64,000 bases of DNA. It comes from Udeniomyces pyricola (lineage: Eukaryota; Basidiomycota; Tremellomycetes; Cystofilobasidiales; Mrakiaceae). The notes under the pieces were generated by a model. It was not told the origin of the DNA. It did not search any database and was given only the letters and a program-made list of their open reading frames with translations. Position numbers and translations under genes: made by a program. This document shows positions 12,448 to 23,731 of this stretch, one piece after another (positions within the stretch are counted from its first letter, which is position 1; every line of letters begins with the position of its first letter). Location: assembly GCA_039545295.1 (NCBI GenBank), contig BCIK01000009.1:705859-769858 (forward strand), given 5' to 3'.

Positions 12448-12974
12448 CGTGGAGAGGGATGGGCAATAGGGAACGGGGATGGGGGCAGCGACCTGGCGAG
12501 GCAGAAACGACGAGGCAGGGCGATGGATGTCGTCGTCGTCGAATCGTCCAAAAGCGCGTGCAGGTTTGGACAGGCGACACAGGGCGGCAGTCGACAATGA
12601 TCAATCGACGTTCGACAGGCGCCCAGGCGGCCAGTCGGCCAGTTCAGCTGGCCGGTGCAGGCTCATCGTCGATGGGTCCATGTATCCTTGATGCAACTTT
12701 GTGTAGTATCCATGCACTACTTCATATATAACATGTACATGTTGTCGAATATATATATATCATGGACATCTATCGCGCGTATCCAATCATTTTTACGCCT
12801 TTTCATCCTTACTATTCATTCAGATCTGTTTCACCCCATAAATGCCGTCTATGAACTGCTTTTCGTTTGTCGTCGTCATCAAAATGCCATGGATACACTC
12901 GATACATCACCAATATCGATCAACGCCAACATACGCCTACACGATCACATCCTCACATCCTCACATCCTCACGA
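12448..12974. other. Spacer between nucleoporin start and ECM4-type stop
   Basis: About 530 bases between tandem - strand genes. The right part is AT-rich (12715-12800, with an ATATATATAT run near 12750) and would be the 3' flank of the transferase gene or nucleoporin promoter. No coding frame of substance is seen. Confidence 0.5.
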
Positions 12975-14850
12975 TTAGAGCGCCTCAATGTTAGGCCTCG
13001 GTCCGACCGGCACAACCCTGGGCGGGTTGATCTGAGCGTGCGAGTAGTAGTAGTGCTCCTTGATCTGAGCGAAATCAGTGGTGTCCTTAAAGGCAGCGTT
13101 CTTCCAGTAAAGGTTCTGATAGACGGCAGTGCATAGAATGGAACAAAGGAGCCCTGTCAGCGCCGGGCTCGCGGCAGGCAAGAGAGCAGGTCTACAAAAG
13201 AAGCGTCTCCAAGCGTACCTTCATCCACCTGTTGATTTCAGGGTACGAGTGTCGGACTAAGAGTAAATAATAGAAGATAAGAGCAAGAGAACGATATCAG
13301 ACGATAGACAGAACAGCAACCAGCGAAGACAGATAGAACGCAGGTGGTCGAAAATCCAGCACGCACTCAAGCCCAAGTTGCACTTGAAGTGTCCATGGTA
13401 GACCGGATCAAAACGAACGATGCAGGTGAAGAGTCTAAGAAAAGAGCAAGGAAGTGAGGGGTATGTTAGTCGGTCTGGGAGCTTGGAGCTGCACCACAGC
13501 AAATGAGATGCACGAATACGCCTTTGGACGAATCGCACCTGACATCAGCCTCGGTTAAAGTGTCACCGACGCAGTAATCTTTGCCAGTGAGAATCTTCTC
13601 CATTCTGTCGAGCGAATCAAACAACGGGATGACAGCCTGTGCAGGTAGAATGGGCATGATGGAAAGGAGAAGAAACGACCGTCATTCGAGGCGAATCCGT
13701 CGAACCGAAATCTCGACAAACGAATTTGTGACTGACCTCCTCGTACGCTTTCTGTGTGGTAGCGAAGCCAGACTTGTAGACACCACTAGAGGGTTGTAAC
13801 AAGACCAATGAGCAAAGTGAGAAGAGAGGCGTGGTTGATCGATCAGCCAGATGGATCGACGTGCTGCCATGGCCTTGAGCTGGCCGATGTATAGAGTATC
13901 CTCACTTGTTGATAGTGTTATAGACCCAGTCATTCTGCTCGTCGATGTCCTTCCTCAGACTCTCAGGGTAGAGGTCGAGGTCCTTCTTGTCGCCGTCAGG
14001 GAGGATCGAGTTAAAACCCGTGTTAAGGAATCGGATGATCTCGGACGACTCGTTCGAGACGATCGCATCGGTTTTGGAATCATAAATGACTGGAACGGTG
14101 AAACTAAGTCGTGCAAAACACAAACGAGGAAGGATGAGTAAGCTTGGAAGGTGAGCTGTGGACGCGACGATCAAGTGCTGCGTGCAACGTACCGAGCATC
14201 GTAATCTGGCTGGACCTGCGAAGCACAGCGTGCCGTTGTCAATAGGTAAGCTGTGAGCAAATTGTCTTCGGATCGGTGAGTGGGTGTTCTGACAGTCAAG
14301 ATAGGTGACGCACTTTGAAGTAAATATCTCGCATGTGTGTAGCACCAAGGCCGAGCTTGTCGCCAGTCGAACCCTCAAAGTTGCTGTCGAATGACCATCC
14401 CTTCTCGAGCATGTGAGGATGCACGACGGAAACATCTGCAAAGGAAGGTGAGAGATTTAGTCTGAGAACGATCAGCTTGAGCGAAAGGCAAACAGAGTCG
14501 CATGCTACCCACCGATGTAGGACTCGAGTCCCTTGAGCTTGCGGACGACGAGAGCGCGATGAGCCCAGGGGCAAGCCAACGAGACGTACTGTTTCGACGT
14601 ATGTAACGAACAATCAGTAGGCTGCTGATGGATTGTCTCGCCCAACGTTCACAAGCCTCAAACAAATGTAGGAAAAAGAAGATGCATTACATACGAGGTG
14701 GTACCTTCCCTTTTCGGGGGGGAACTTGCCGCCCTCTTCGATGACGTCGCGGAACGATGAGACCTGACGCTTGAACGAGCCGTCTTTGGAGCTGGCCCAT
14801 TTGAGGATGTCAGAGTTTTTGTTGTCGTTGTTGGTGGTGGTGTTGGACAT
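12975..14850 (-). CDS. ECM4: Glutathionyl-hydroquinone reductase / omega-class glutathione transferase (Ecm4 type)
   Basis: Reduces glutathionyl-hydroquinones and related glutathione adducts. Ten exons in consistent phase: 14850-14695, 14588-14513, 14435-14314, 14215-14193, 14103-13906, 13785-13737, 13636-13539, 13434-13367, 13256-13219 and 13115-12975, giving 322 residues, within the family range. The N-terminal thioredoxin-like domain carries the catalytic Cys in SLACPWAHRALV, followed by FTVPVIYDSKTDAIVSNESS (cis-Pro and glutathione-binding ES). The helical domain has YCVGDTLTEADVRLFTCIVRFDPVYHGHFKCN and NLGLIRHSYPEINRWMKNLYW, all typical of this family. The fourth exon is only 23 bases. 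An in-frame ATG 32 codons upstream (14946) would add an Arg/Leu-rich leader lacking acidic residues, so a mitochondrial form is possible. Confidence 0.92.
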
Positions 14851-15457
14851 GGTGCGGGAGAAGCGATGAGTACAAGGGATATGGACAAAGAGGGTGCGAT
14901 GGTAGGAGGATGTGAGGGTTCGCAGCAGGAGAGGAGGACGGATCATCGGAGTTTGCTTTGTGGGGTGGATGGAGAGGATCGCGTGGGAAAACGCCTTTCG
15001 ATCGATCTCCCTCAGCGACTGAATATTGAATCATCGCCCTCTGGACATTTTTTTCTCACGGTCCCGTCGCTACCGTCAAAACATCTGTGTCATCAGCGAG
15101 GAAATCTGAACCAGTAAATCGCTTGCTTCTGCTGACCAACCATATATGTATACCGTAATCAACGACCGAAGATGACATGGATCTCAGCTGATCATCGATA
15201 GGCCTGGCGATAGCTGTACGCGTTCAGATTGGTTCAGATAGTACAGATATTCGTCAGCAGATTTCAGACTTTGAATGCGCAGCTCTTCGTGTCTCCTTGC
15301 TCGCTTGATCTTTGACGCGAGATCGACGCTTGGCCTGCTCGGATCTCTGGGTCCTCATAATCTTCTTCATCACTTCCTGGCTCTCCCATACAAATGACCC
15401 CTTGTGACCCTCAGATGGTCAACAAACACGGCGCCCTCCCTGACCAAACTGCTCACG
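14851..15457. promoter_or_regulatory. Shared upstream region of ECM4 and the Zip2/SHOC1-like gene
   Basis: About 600 bases between divergent gene starts. It contains repeated GATC/CGATC-type 4 to 6 base words (for example near 15001 and 15193) but no TATA box or factor site I can assign. A short ATG-led frame begins at 15394 in another phase and may be an upstream ORF or part of an unrecognised first exon. Confidence 0.4.
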
Positions 15458-18400
15458 ATGCAATACCCAACCTTCTCTACACCTATACTCTTGATCACAT
15501 CTGTCAGACCGACCCAGTCTACTTCCAGCAAGAAGCCATCACGCGAGCGAGTCGACCGTCTCCTTTTGTCTCCTGTTCCTCGCCTTCGATCCTGCTCACA
15601 AAAGCGACCAGAATCACCATCACACTCGCAAGCTCACGCACTAACCTCTCGTCATCTATCACAGATCCTTCGCACCAATCTCACACAGCTCTCGCTTGCC
15701 TATTGGCCATTGACTGAGCCTGAATCGCCAGACCCTGACCTGCTGACCCCCCCACTTGCACACTGTCAAAGAAGTGGGCTCTTGCCTCACAACGACGCTG
15801 AAAGATGGAACGAAGGATGGACCATGTCGAGCGCTGCCATTGAGTGGATCAGACGCATGAAAAATGGCATTGCGGATGTATCGAGAAGTTGGTCCAAGGA
15901 AGAAGAGGTCTTCATTCGAGGTGCGTACTAGATAGGGTATATGCGGCTGATCTCTCTCATACAAGAGCGGTAATCAAGTGGTGTTGCGTGTTTCTTCTCT
16001 TACAGAACCTTTCAAGCCAAGAGTTGACCTTTTGGAGCAGCCTGTCCTACCGCGACGAGCTATAGACGCAACCGTTCGCTTCGATGCGTTAGATTTCGGC
16101 AATCCCCAGATTCCCCGAGACTATGTCAACCTCAAGCTTCTCACGTCGGCAGAAGCTATCGACGTCCCTTCAGACCTCCCCCAGCAGGCTCTTGATGTAC
16201 AAGAGCTTCTGTAAGGTCCATCATACCAACATCATCAGCGTCCAGGTTGATGGACTATCTCGCTGATGAGATTTGTTCCTTTTGTCCCAGCGACCTTCGA
16301 TGGTCACTGACTCAACATCAAGCACAATATATCGCGGCTCTTTTCCAATCCACACCTATTCCCCTGTCCAAGAAAGAGCTCAAGAAGCAGAACCCCATCC
16401 TTGATGAGATCGCAGCCAGAAAAGCGATGGTCGACCTTGCCCTCGAGCGTCGCTGGCTCGAAAATGATGACACCGATCGAGAGCTCTTCAGGGTTCATAT
16501 GATCCCATTACAAGCAATTTGATGATCCCTCATATCACTCGATCGGCGACTAATCTTGAGTGGTCTTCTTCTCGTCGTTACCGCCTAGTAGGCATCGATG
16601 CGGTCCATCTCTCCACCCATCTTTGCCCGTCCTCCTATTGCAACAGCACAACCTCCTAGATCGTTTGCTGCGATTGCCTCTCTGCTCAACACCACATCGC
16701 GCAAGGATGCCAAGCACGACGAGTATCTCCAAGACCTTAATGAAGAGACTGGAGAGGAGGATGAATTTGAGGCGGATCCGTCGAGCTTCAGAGTGTTGAA
16801 TAAAATCGGTGAGCGAGCGCGTCTACTCCGCCGTTGAGTTACACTCGTCCCTGAAACTCACGCCATCTGCCTTTCAATACTCTTACCTCGATAGATGATG
16901 ACATCCAGTGGCCCTCCGACTTCAGCTATTCCGTCCCGACGAGTGATGGAGAAACCCGAGGATGGAATCCGATGGACTATCTGCTCTCAAGCGAGGGCGA
17001 CAATCTCCCAGTGGACCCAAACTCGGAGGAGGAGTTTCATATACGTATGTGTTGGTTCTATCTACTCTCGAGCCTGAGTACAGGTCAACGAGCTAACGTC
17101 GTGTCATCCATGAGTCAACTTTGTCAGCGGTCCCACTCTTGCCTCGTGCCAGAACTCTTGATGCACACCGATCCACTCACGATGCCGCACAGATCAGGTG
17201 AATCTTGATTCCAACTTGATCTCTGCTATCTAGGCGGAGATAATTGACGCACATCTCTGGGATAGACCTTCGACTATGCAAGAGGCCCTGTCTATACTCA
17301 TCCCTGAGGCGCCCGAGCCAACAATCGACCCTTTACTTCTCTTTCGGTTGTCATCTCCTTATCACGATGGCGACGACCCACGGATTCCGTCTCCATCGGC
17401 CCCAGGAATTTCCACATCTATCATGGGTCAAGCGTCCCTGGACGATGACGAACAAGCACGCCGCGTGCCCACCGAGCTCGAGGATCGGCAAGTGACGAAA
17501 CTGCTGGAGAGCTTTCCTGACGTCCAAATGTTTCTTACCCAGGGAGCGGAGAGTTGGATTCGGAACGAGAGACTGCCACAGATCGATGAGATTCCGCTGG
17601 AAGGTATGTCAATACATTCTCACTCGGAGTGAGGCCGTAGAACACCACTCACAAATTGTGTATTTTGTTACAGTCCCGCCCCTGCCGGACGCCAGAGCTA
17701 GATTTTCCAGCCGCTCGGCCTTTGTCCCGACACAATTCGAGGATTTGACTTGCCAGTCTCCACATTCTTACCCAGTCAAGTTGATTCCACTGTCTGGGCT
17801 GCAATCTCTGGACCTCGATGTAAGCTCGTATATAATCGAACAGTTCTGCGCATGCCGCGTTCTATTACCAGTTATCTTACCATAACGCTCCTATTTCTTT
17901 TCCATCCATCCGCAGCTAAGCTGGAGGTGAGAGTCGAGAGCCTAGTTTATCCTGGTATTCTTCAAGCTAATTCTTGTTTCACCTATCTACATATCAATGT
18001 CGTTCCAGGATCACCAATCGCATTCCATCTGAGTCATCAGTTCTGCAGCATTCCTTCCTCCTGGATCCCGACTCACCTCAATCCTTAGCAGTTGGATCCC
18101 TTCTAGCATCCTTTGAGAACACGGCTCAACCTTTGGAGCTTATCTCTTTCAATCTAGCTCTACCCTGCTCTACCAATCCAACCCGACAGCTCACTTTTGC
18201 TTTTGGAGAACAAGATAGCGATCAACCCATCAAGTCTCGTGTGAGAAGTGCTATTGCAACTATTAAGGCCGACTCCCACCACCACATCAACGTCGAGAGT
18301 CGGACCACTGGTGAAGAGGCACCAATCGTAAACAGGCCACGAAAGCGGCTTATGCAGGAGTTGGAATCAAGTGAAGACAACGATCAGCCGACCACGATCG

Positions 18401-20259
18401 GCGTGCAGTTTGACCTTTCCTCATCACCTCTCCCGTCGCCTTCTCATGTTCATCCGGATCCTGTCGACTCATGCGCAACACCTGTCCATACTGATTGCGA
18501 GCGACATGATTCACAATTTTCCCTTGATGATCGAATGTCGACAAATCAAACTACTTTCAAGTTTCCTCACTCGCCTCCAGCTCATCCATCCGCCAATCGA
18601 TCGCTCCAAGGCCCTCTTCTCCCAGCTCATGAGATCACTGCTTCCTCTCATCAAACGACTGCTCTACCCTTTCCATCATCAGCCACTCATGTTCGTCACG
18701 TCAAGGAGCCCATCTCAGATCTGGCCGCGTTCGTCTCATCTCGCATTGCTTCCCGATCCCACTTGAAGCACCTCGATCGAACTACGTCCAACGCATCTCT
18801 GAACTTAACGAATCATCAACGCACTGCACCACTTTCCCAATATCAGCATCAATCCATGCATGACAGCAGAGGCGAAGTCAGCCAGAAAGATCCAACTACT
18901 CCCGTCAATGCACTGCCCCCAGTCAACGCTTCAGCATTTGAGCAAGCTCTCGCCACTGCCAAAAACAAAGCAGAAGTGGGAATAATTTCTGACCAGGAGC
19001 AGACGCCTTGGTTGCATGTCATGGGAGGAGAGAAACTCATGCTGCAAAACAGGCCTAGTACGTCTCGAGTTGTCCGTTCATCCGAATCTACCAGACTCTC
19101 CAAGCTTATGCGACGATACTCTTTCTCTTGACGTGGATAGCATATCATGCGCTCCAAGCAGCTCAAATTGAAGTTCATTATCGCTCTCACCCACTCCTCA
19201 CTTGCCGCTCATTTCTCGCCTCCCGACCATCAACCATCGCACTGGATCTCCTTATCACACCTCTGGACGCCGTCATCTTGCTTCCGCTCCACCTCCTTCC
19301 TTCTTCTGCGACCTCCATCATTGCTCTTGTACCTCACATCGCTCCACGATTCAACTCTCTGTCTGTCATCGTTCTGCTTCCTGATCGAGACCGATGGGGG
19401 GATCTGGGATCCGACGCGGGCAGTGGCTTAGATCCATGGACGCCTCCTATCCGAACCGCCCTCGGCAAGCTGAGGAGAGGTGTCAGTATGTTTGCTGCGT
19501 CAAGAGCAGTGCCATGCGAGGCGAACGACGATGGGCTCAAGGTGGATGTCGGATGGGTTCAGGAGACCGGAGAGGAACTCGGTCAGCTGCTGAGGGCGAT
19601 GATCGTCAGTCGGGTTGGTGATCAGCTAGGTGCTATCATTCTCAGCGTCATGGATACAGAGGATGATGAAGAGGATGATGAAGAGACGTTCGAAGAGGTA
19701 ACCTATCATCCATCTCAGTCTCTCCTCTATGCGAATAATGGCGCGAGTAGAAAACAAGTGATTATTGACTCATCACCCCATTCTTTGACTATCCTACTCG
19801 GCCCAACAGAATGAGAGTCTACTCGCCGATATGCCTCTTCTCAACCCCTTTGCAGCGGCCTACATCCTCTCCCAGATGACACTCGATGAGTTTATGAATC
19901 TCGAGGACAAGGCCCGGTCTCGTCTGTTAGGAGATGTGATTGGGTTCGATCGCATGGTGAGTGCACGACTTCGTCTCGTCTGTTACTAGTTTTAGCTTGG
20001 TCAACACAGTGAGTCAGCTACGTTCCTTGTATTCATGAATATATATCCATGGCAGGCTCGCATCAACGCGTACATTTCGACTCGCCGTCGACTCTTCAGC
20101 TCGTCTTCCGTCTCTGGCCTGTCGCCAGAGTCATCTCCGAACCACGATAGCGCACACCATCACGATATCTTAGCGCATATGCCATCTCCAGGCTCGTGGT
20201 CCATGTCTGCTCAACCGACAGCAGTGGTTGAATTCGAAGACGAGGCATGGGGGTCATGA
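15458..20259 (+). CDS. Candidate Zip2/SHOC1-like meiotic crossover protein (XPF-like, nuclease-dead)
   Basis: Thirteen exons with closing phase: 15458-15920, 16006-16210, 16291-16492, 16592-16808, 16895-17044, 17128-17197, 17266-17603, 17674-17819, 17916-17926, 18009-19057, 19141-19697, 19810-19956, 20056-20259, giving about 1252 residues. The C-terminal third resembles an XPF nuclease-like fold: an alternating hydrophobic core (LDLLITPLDAVILLPLHL, then IALVPHIAPRFNSLSVIVLL) followed by a helix-hairpin-helix-like end (LNPFAAAYILSQMTLDEF). The ERKx3D nuclease motif of active XPF is absent, as in Zip2/SHOC1, which binds branched recombination intermediates with Spo16. The middle is a Ser/Pro/His-rich disordered region. 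Exon 9 is 11 bases and yields an LSWR motif. Weak points are the start codon, the GTTCAT donor after exon 3, and a family call made from fold-level resemblance. Confidence 0.6.
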
Positions 20260-21276
20260 CGGCAAGCCGAGGACTGCCATCTCCAAGAGACTGGTGACGT
20301 GCATTCAAACGAGCGCGACGCAGGCAGGGAAGGTGACCCCAGGTGGGGATGAAAGCCAAGGCGATGGGATGGATTGATATATATATGTATGCTTGATCAA
20401 GGAGAGGATGTGTCGATGTCGTTGAGTGGTTTGGCCAAGAGTACATTTTGTTGCAGGAGCGATGGGAAGAGGAAGAGGGGAAGGGGGGGGGGGGGATGGG
20501 CTCGACATGAACGATGCCAATGGTTTGCTGTCGCGTCGTCGCTCAGGCGAACCTGGGCGGACCTGTCCTTCAGAATTATCCAGGTTGGCCAGGGCACACG
20601 AGGACCCTGGTAGAGGCGCACGATGTAGATTTTTTGCGTGTGGTCACTGATAGCTACCTAACCAGGCTGGTCAACGAATTAGCGTGTGCACGGCTGATGA
20701 CGACACGACGAAGTGATGCTTGCTTGCTGGCAAACATTAAACGTATCAACAAGCGGCGGCCGGCTTAGATCGTCCGCAGGCGCTCAGCTGCGTCGGGGGT
20801 CCGGATGGAGAATGTGGGGGATCTGGGCGATCTGCATCTAAAGCGTGATCACAGGGGGTCTTGTGAGCAACTTTCGGATAGGAATACAATTGTCCGGTGT
20901 ACGTCCGCTTGAGCGTGCAAGACGAGTGCATGATTGAGTGCCCCTGGTTGATAAGTTGGCAGCAGAAATGCGGTTCACGACGACGATCAGTTGGATGCGG
21001 ATGGGTTTGGATATTGATATTGCGTAGTGACGCGTATAAGTCTAAAAGGGAGAACGAAGCGGGGAAATGCGGCGATAATGACGTGGGCGGGACGGAGGGA
21101 AATCGATGACGCAGTTGGGCTCGGCTTTTGGACTCTCTCCCTCCTTCCCTCAGGCCGATAAAAGGCAAGGTCGAATGTTTTCCTTCCTTCACCATCACAT
21201 CCATCTCATCTCTCTTTCTCCCTATATTTTACACTCTTCAAACCCCTCACCCCCCACCTAACTCAAACTAAACAAC
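20260..21276. promoter_or_regulatory. Upstream region of the His-rich stress/allergen-like gene
   Basis: About 1 kb. It has a run of about 13 G at 20486-20498. The last 150 bases hold a GATAAAAGG stretch near 21160 that could serve as a TATA-like element, then a long pyrimidine-rich block (21178-21260) and an A-rich leader (AACTCAAACTAAACAAC) directly before the ATG. That combination is typical of strongly expressed fungal genes. No gene is seen in the rest. Confidence 0.5.
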
Positions 21277-22954
21277 ATGGAACAGGTCAAGAACTTCCTT
21301 CACTCCTCGGCTAGTGCGTATCTTCATCATCTCTCGCTCGCTATTTCTTTCCGTTCCTTCCTCTTCCTCTCAACGCAACATGCATGCCCCCATCGCATAT
21401 CCTCTTCCTGTTTTGTTTCATCTCATTCTGACATCATACCCCTTGCTGCCCCTTCCTGTCCTACCTTCACTTCGCCGCTGTAGAGGAGGGATCCACCGAG
21501 GTCTGCACCGAGACTGCCGCCGTGAGTAACCGTTACTATCATTCCTGTGTTGGCTTCTATTGGCAAAAGAAGTCTGCATTGCGTCATACTCATCCTCTGC
21601 CCTACCCGCCATCCTCTCTGGCCTTGATCACCATCTCTCCAGCCCGTCACCCAGGAGCACATCACCAAGCACGAGCACGTCGAGACCGCCGAGGCTATCG
21701 ACAGGTATGTCTTATGTTCTTTTTTCCTCTTCAATCGTTATCATCGGTGATCGCCTACCAGCGCTGTACAATCGGTGACTGACCCGTCCATCGCATATGT
21801 CTGTTTGTCTTTCTTTCAGGGAGAGGCACATCCACCACCACCAGCACCGAGTCCAGCCCGTTGCCGCCACCGAGACCCTTGCTACCCAGCACGAGACCAA
21901 CATTGTCCCCGAGATCACCCGAGAGCAGCGACACGAGCTCCCCGCCGAGCACGAGGCTAGGCTCAAGGCTCAGCACGCTCAGTACGCCGACACCACCGTC
22001 GTTGGAGAGACCGAGCGAACCGCCGCCCACCTTGGTACCTCGGTCAACGAGCACACTCACCACCACGTACGTTGCATTGATTCGCGTTGATACGTATTAA
22101 CTACTCTGGTCTCATCGCGTCGCCGCTTGCTGACTGGGTGTATGTTCGTTGCATTTTCATCAGGTTCACGAGCACATCCAGCCCGTCATCCAGAAGGAGA
22201 CCCACGCTCACAAGACCGTCCACACCGTCATCCCCGTCCACGAGAAGATCCACGAGGCCCCCATCGGTTAGTCATCTCCCGAGCCCCTCGACTTGTGTAC
22301 CTCGTCTCCATTTCCATCGCTCAATCACGTTCGCTGACTTCCTTTCTATCCTTTGCCATGCATCTGTTTCCCTGCAGTTCACGAGTCGACTGTCCTCCCC
22401 ACTGTCTCCCTTGACGAGTTCAGCAGGGCTCACGCTGGATCCGCCACCGAGACCCACGGTGCCTCTGCCCACAAGCACGCCTTCTACGAGTGAGCAGCCT
22501 TTCCTACCCTTGTAAGCTTTCATCTCTGACAACACTGACCTGGCCACTGTCTTTCCTTGTCACTCTTCTTTTTCTTAGGGGTGAGCCCAAGGCTGCCGGA
22601 ACCACTGGTGTCCACTCGCACACCGACAAGAACCACCACCACGGCAAGGAGGGCGTCCAGCCCGTCCACAACTCCCAGGCCCTCAACCAGGCTGACCCCC
22701 GAGTTGACTCTGACCGAACTACCGGTGTCGCCCACACCGGTGTCGGAGCCATTGGAAACCAGGACACCACTACCCACGCTGCCGTCCCGGGAGCTACCTC
22801 GACCTCTGGCAAGCCCGTCGGTTCGGCCGTCGCCGGCTCGGGTGCCACCGCCACCCACCCTTCGACCACCACCGCCACTCACCCCTCGACCACCACCGCC
22901 GAGACCACTCCCCACAAGAAGTCTCTCGTCGAGAAGATCAAGGACGTCCTCTAA
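21277..22954 (+). CDS. Histidine-rich, intrinsically disordered stress/allergen-like protein
   Basis: Seven exons: 21277 to about 21313 (MEQVKNFLHSSA), about 21484-21522, about 21644-21703, about 21821-22065, about 22165-22265, about 22379-22490 and about 22580-22954. The protein of roughly 325 residues is almost free of hydrophobic blocks and Cys. It is rich in His, Glu, Thr and Val and repeats units such as HEHIQPVIQKETHAHKTVH and HEKIHEAP. The C-terminal part is a Gly/Thr/Ala-rich stretch with an ATHPSTTT duplication, ending in the basic helix KKSLVEKIKDVL. This layout (short amphipathic start, HxHxH/ETH repeats, amphipathic end) matches fungal proteins annotated as allergens or LEA/hydrophilin-like stress proteins; function in the cell is unproven. 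Codon choice is strongly biased to C-ending codons, more than neighbours, suggesting high expression. Confidence 0.7.
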
Positions 22955-23731
22955 ATTGAAATTCTCCCCAAACCACTTCCACCCCATAATGTGTTGATTC
23001 CTTCTCTTTAAAGAAGGTCTCTTCTCCTTGTTTGTTTGTTACCACTTAGCTGTATCTTTAATATTCTTCACGATCTAATCTTGACGAATCATATCATGAG
23101 GCAAAAAAAAAATCAAGAAGAAAAAAAAGGAGAAACAGAATACAGTTAACCGATCAGAACAGCGAGGCTGGATCGAGGGAAAAACGTATCAATCTTGCCG
23201 CATAGAGGAATAACCATCGAAACGACAATCGATAGCCGAGGGATTAATTGGTGTATGTAGGTAGGAACGGCGTGTTATTATGGGTGAGACATGTTTGCAT
23301 ATGAGAGCATAGCCAGGATGATGTACATATGCTACTTATACGTCCGCCGTACAGACGGCGCGTGAACGTACGTGTCAGATCGAATATGGACTTGGTACTG
23401 GCCAGCTAATAGTACGTATTAGCTACAGGAATACGTACGTTTAACAACGTGAGGAAATTGACAACTCGGATCAAGGAGGACGCCCATTTTGAGTCCAAAA
23501 GAAAAGCAAGAGGGATTTGAAAAAAAAAAAAAGAAAGACAAGAAAGCGAGAGCCACACTAGAAGAAAAGGATACACGTTATGAAAGAGGATGAATCGATC
23601 AAAGGGTAGGAAAAAAAAAAGACCGCGCGGAGAAGTAGACATAAACCAAGGCCGGGATCGATTGCAGAAATGGGTCTTGAAGAAAGATTTGACGATTGAG
23701 AGTATATATTGATATATATATATATCCTCCT
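22955..23731. other. Convergent intergenic region
   Basis: Lies between the ends of the His-rich protein gene (+) and the RhoGEF gene (-). It contains A-runs at 23103-23112 and 23521-23532, a perfect hairpin CGCCGT-ACAG-ACGGCG at 23345-23360, and an ATATAT repeat at 23702-23725. No gene is seen. Confidence 0.5.
23345..23360. other. Perfect 6-bp stem, 4-base loop hairpin
   Basis: CGCCGT followed by ACAG and ACGGCG. It sits roughly midway between two convergent genes. A role in 3' end formation is possible but not shown. Confidence 0.4.

Noticed and set aside
15394..15717. ATG at 15394 as start of the Zip2/SHOC1-like protein
   Set aside because: It is in a different phase from the frame that leads into exon 2. 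The first in-phase ATG is at 15458, though an unseen upstream exon cannot be excluded.
23345..23360. Rho-independent-type terminator
   Set aside because: This is a eukaryotic locus and the hairpin is not followed by a T-run, so only the hairpin is noted.
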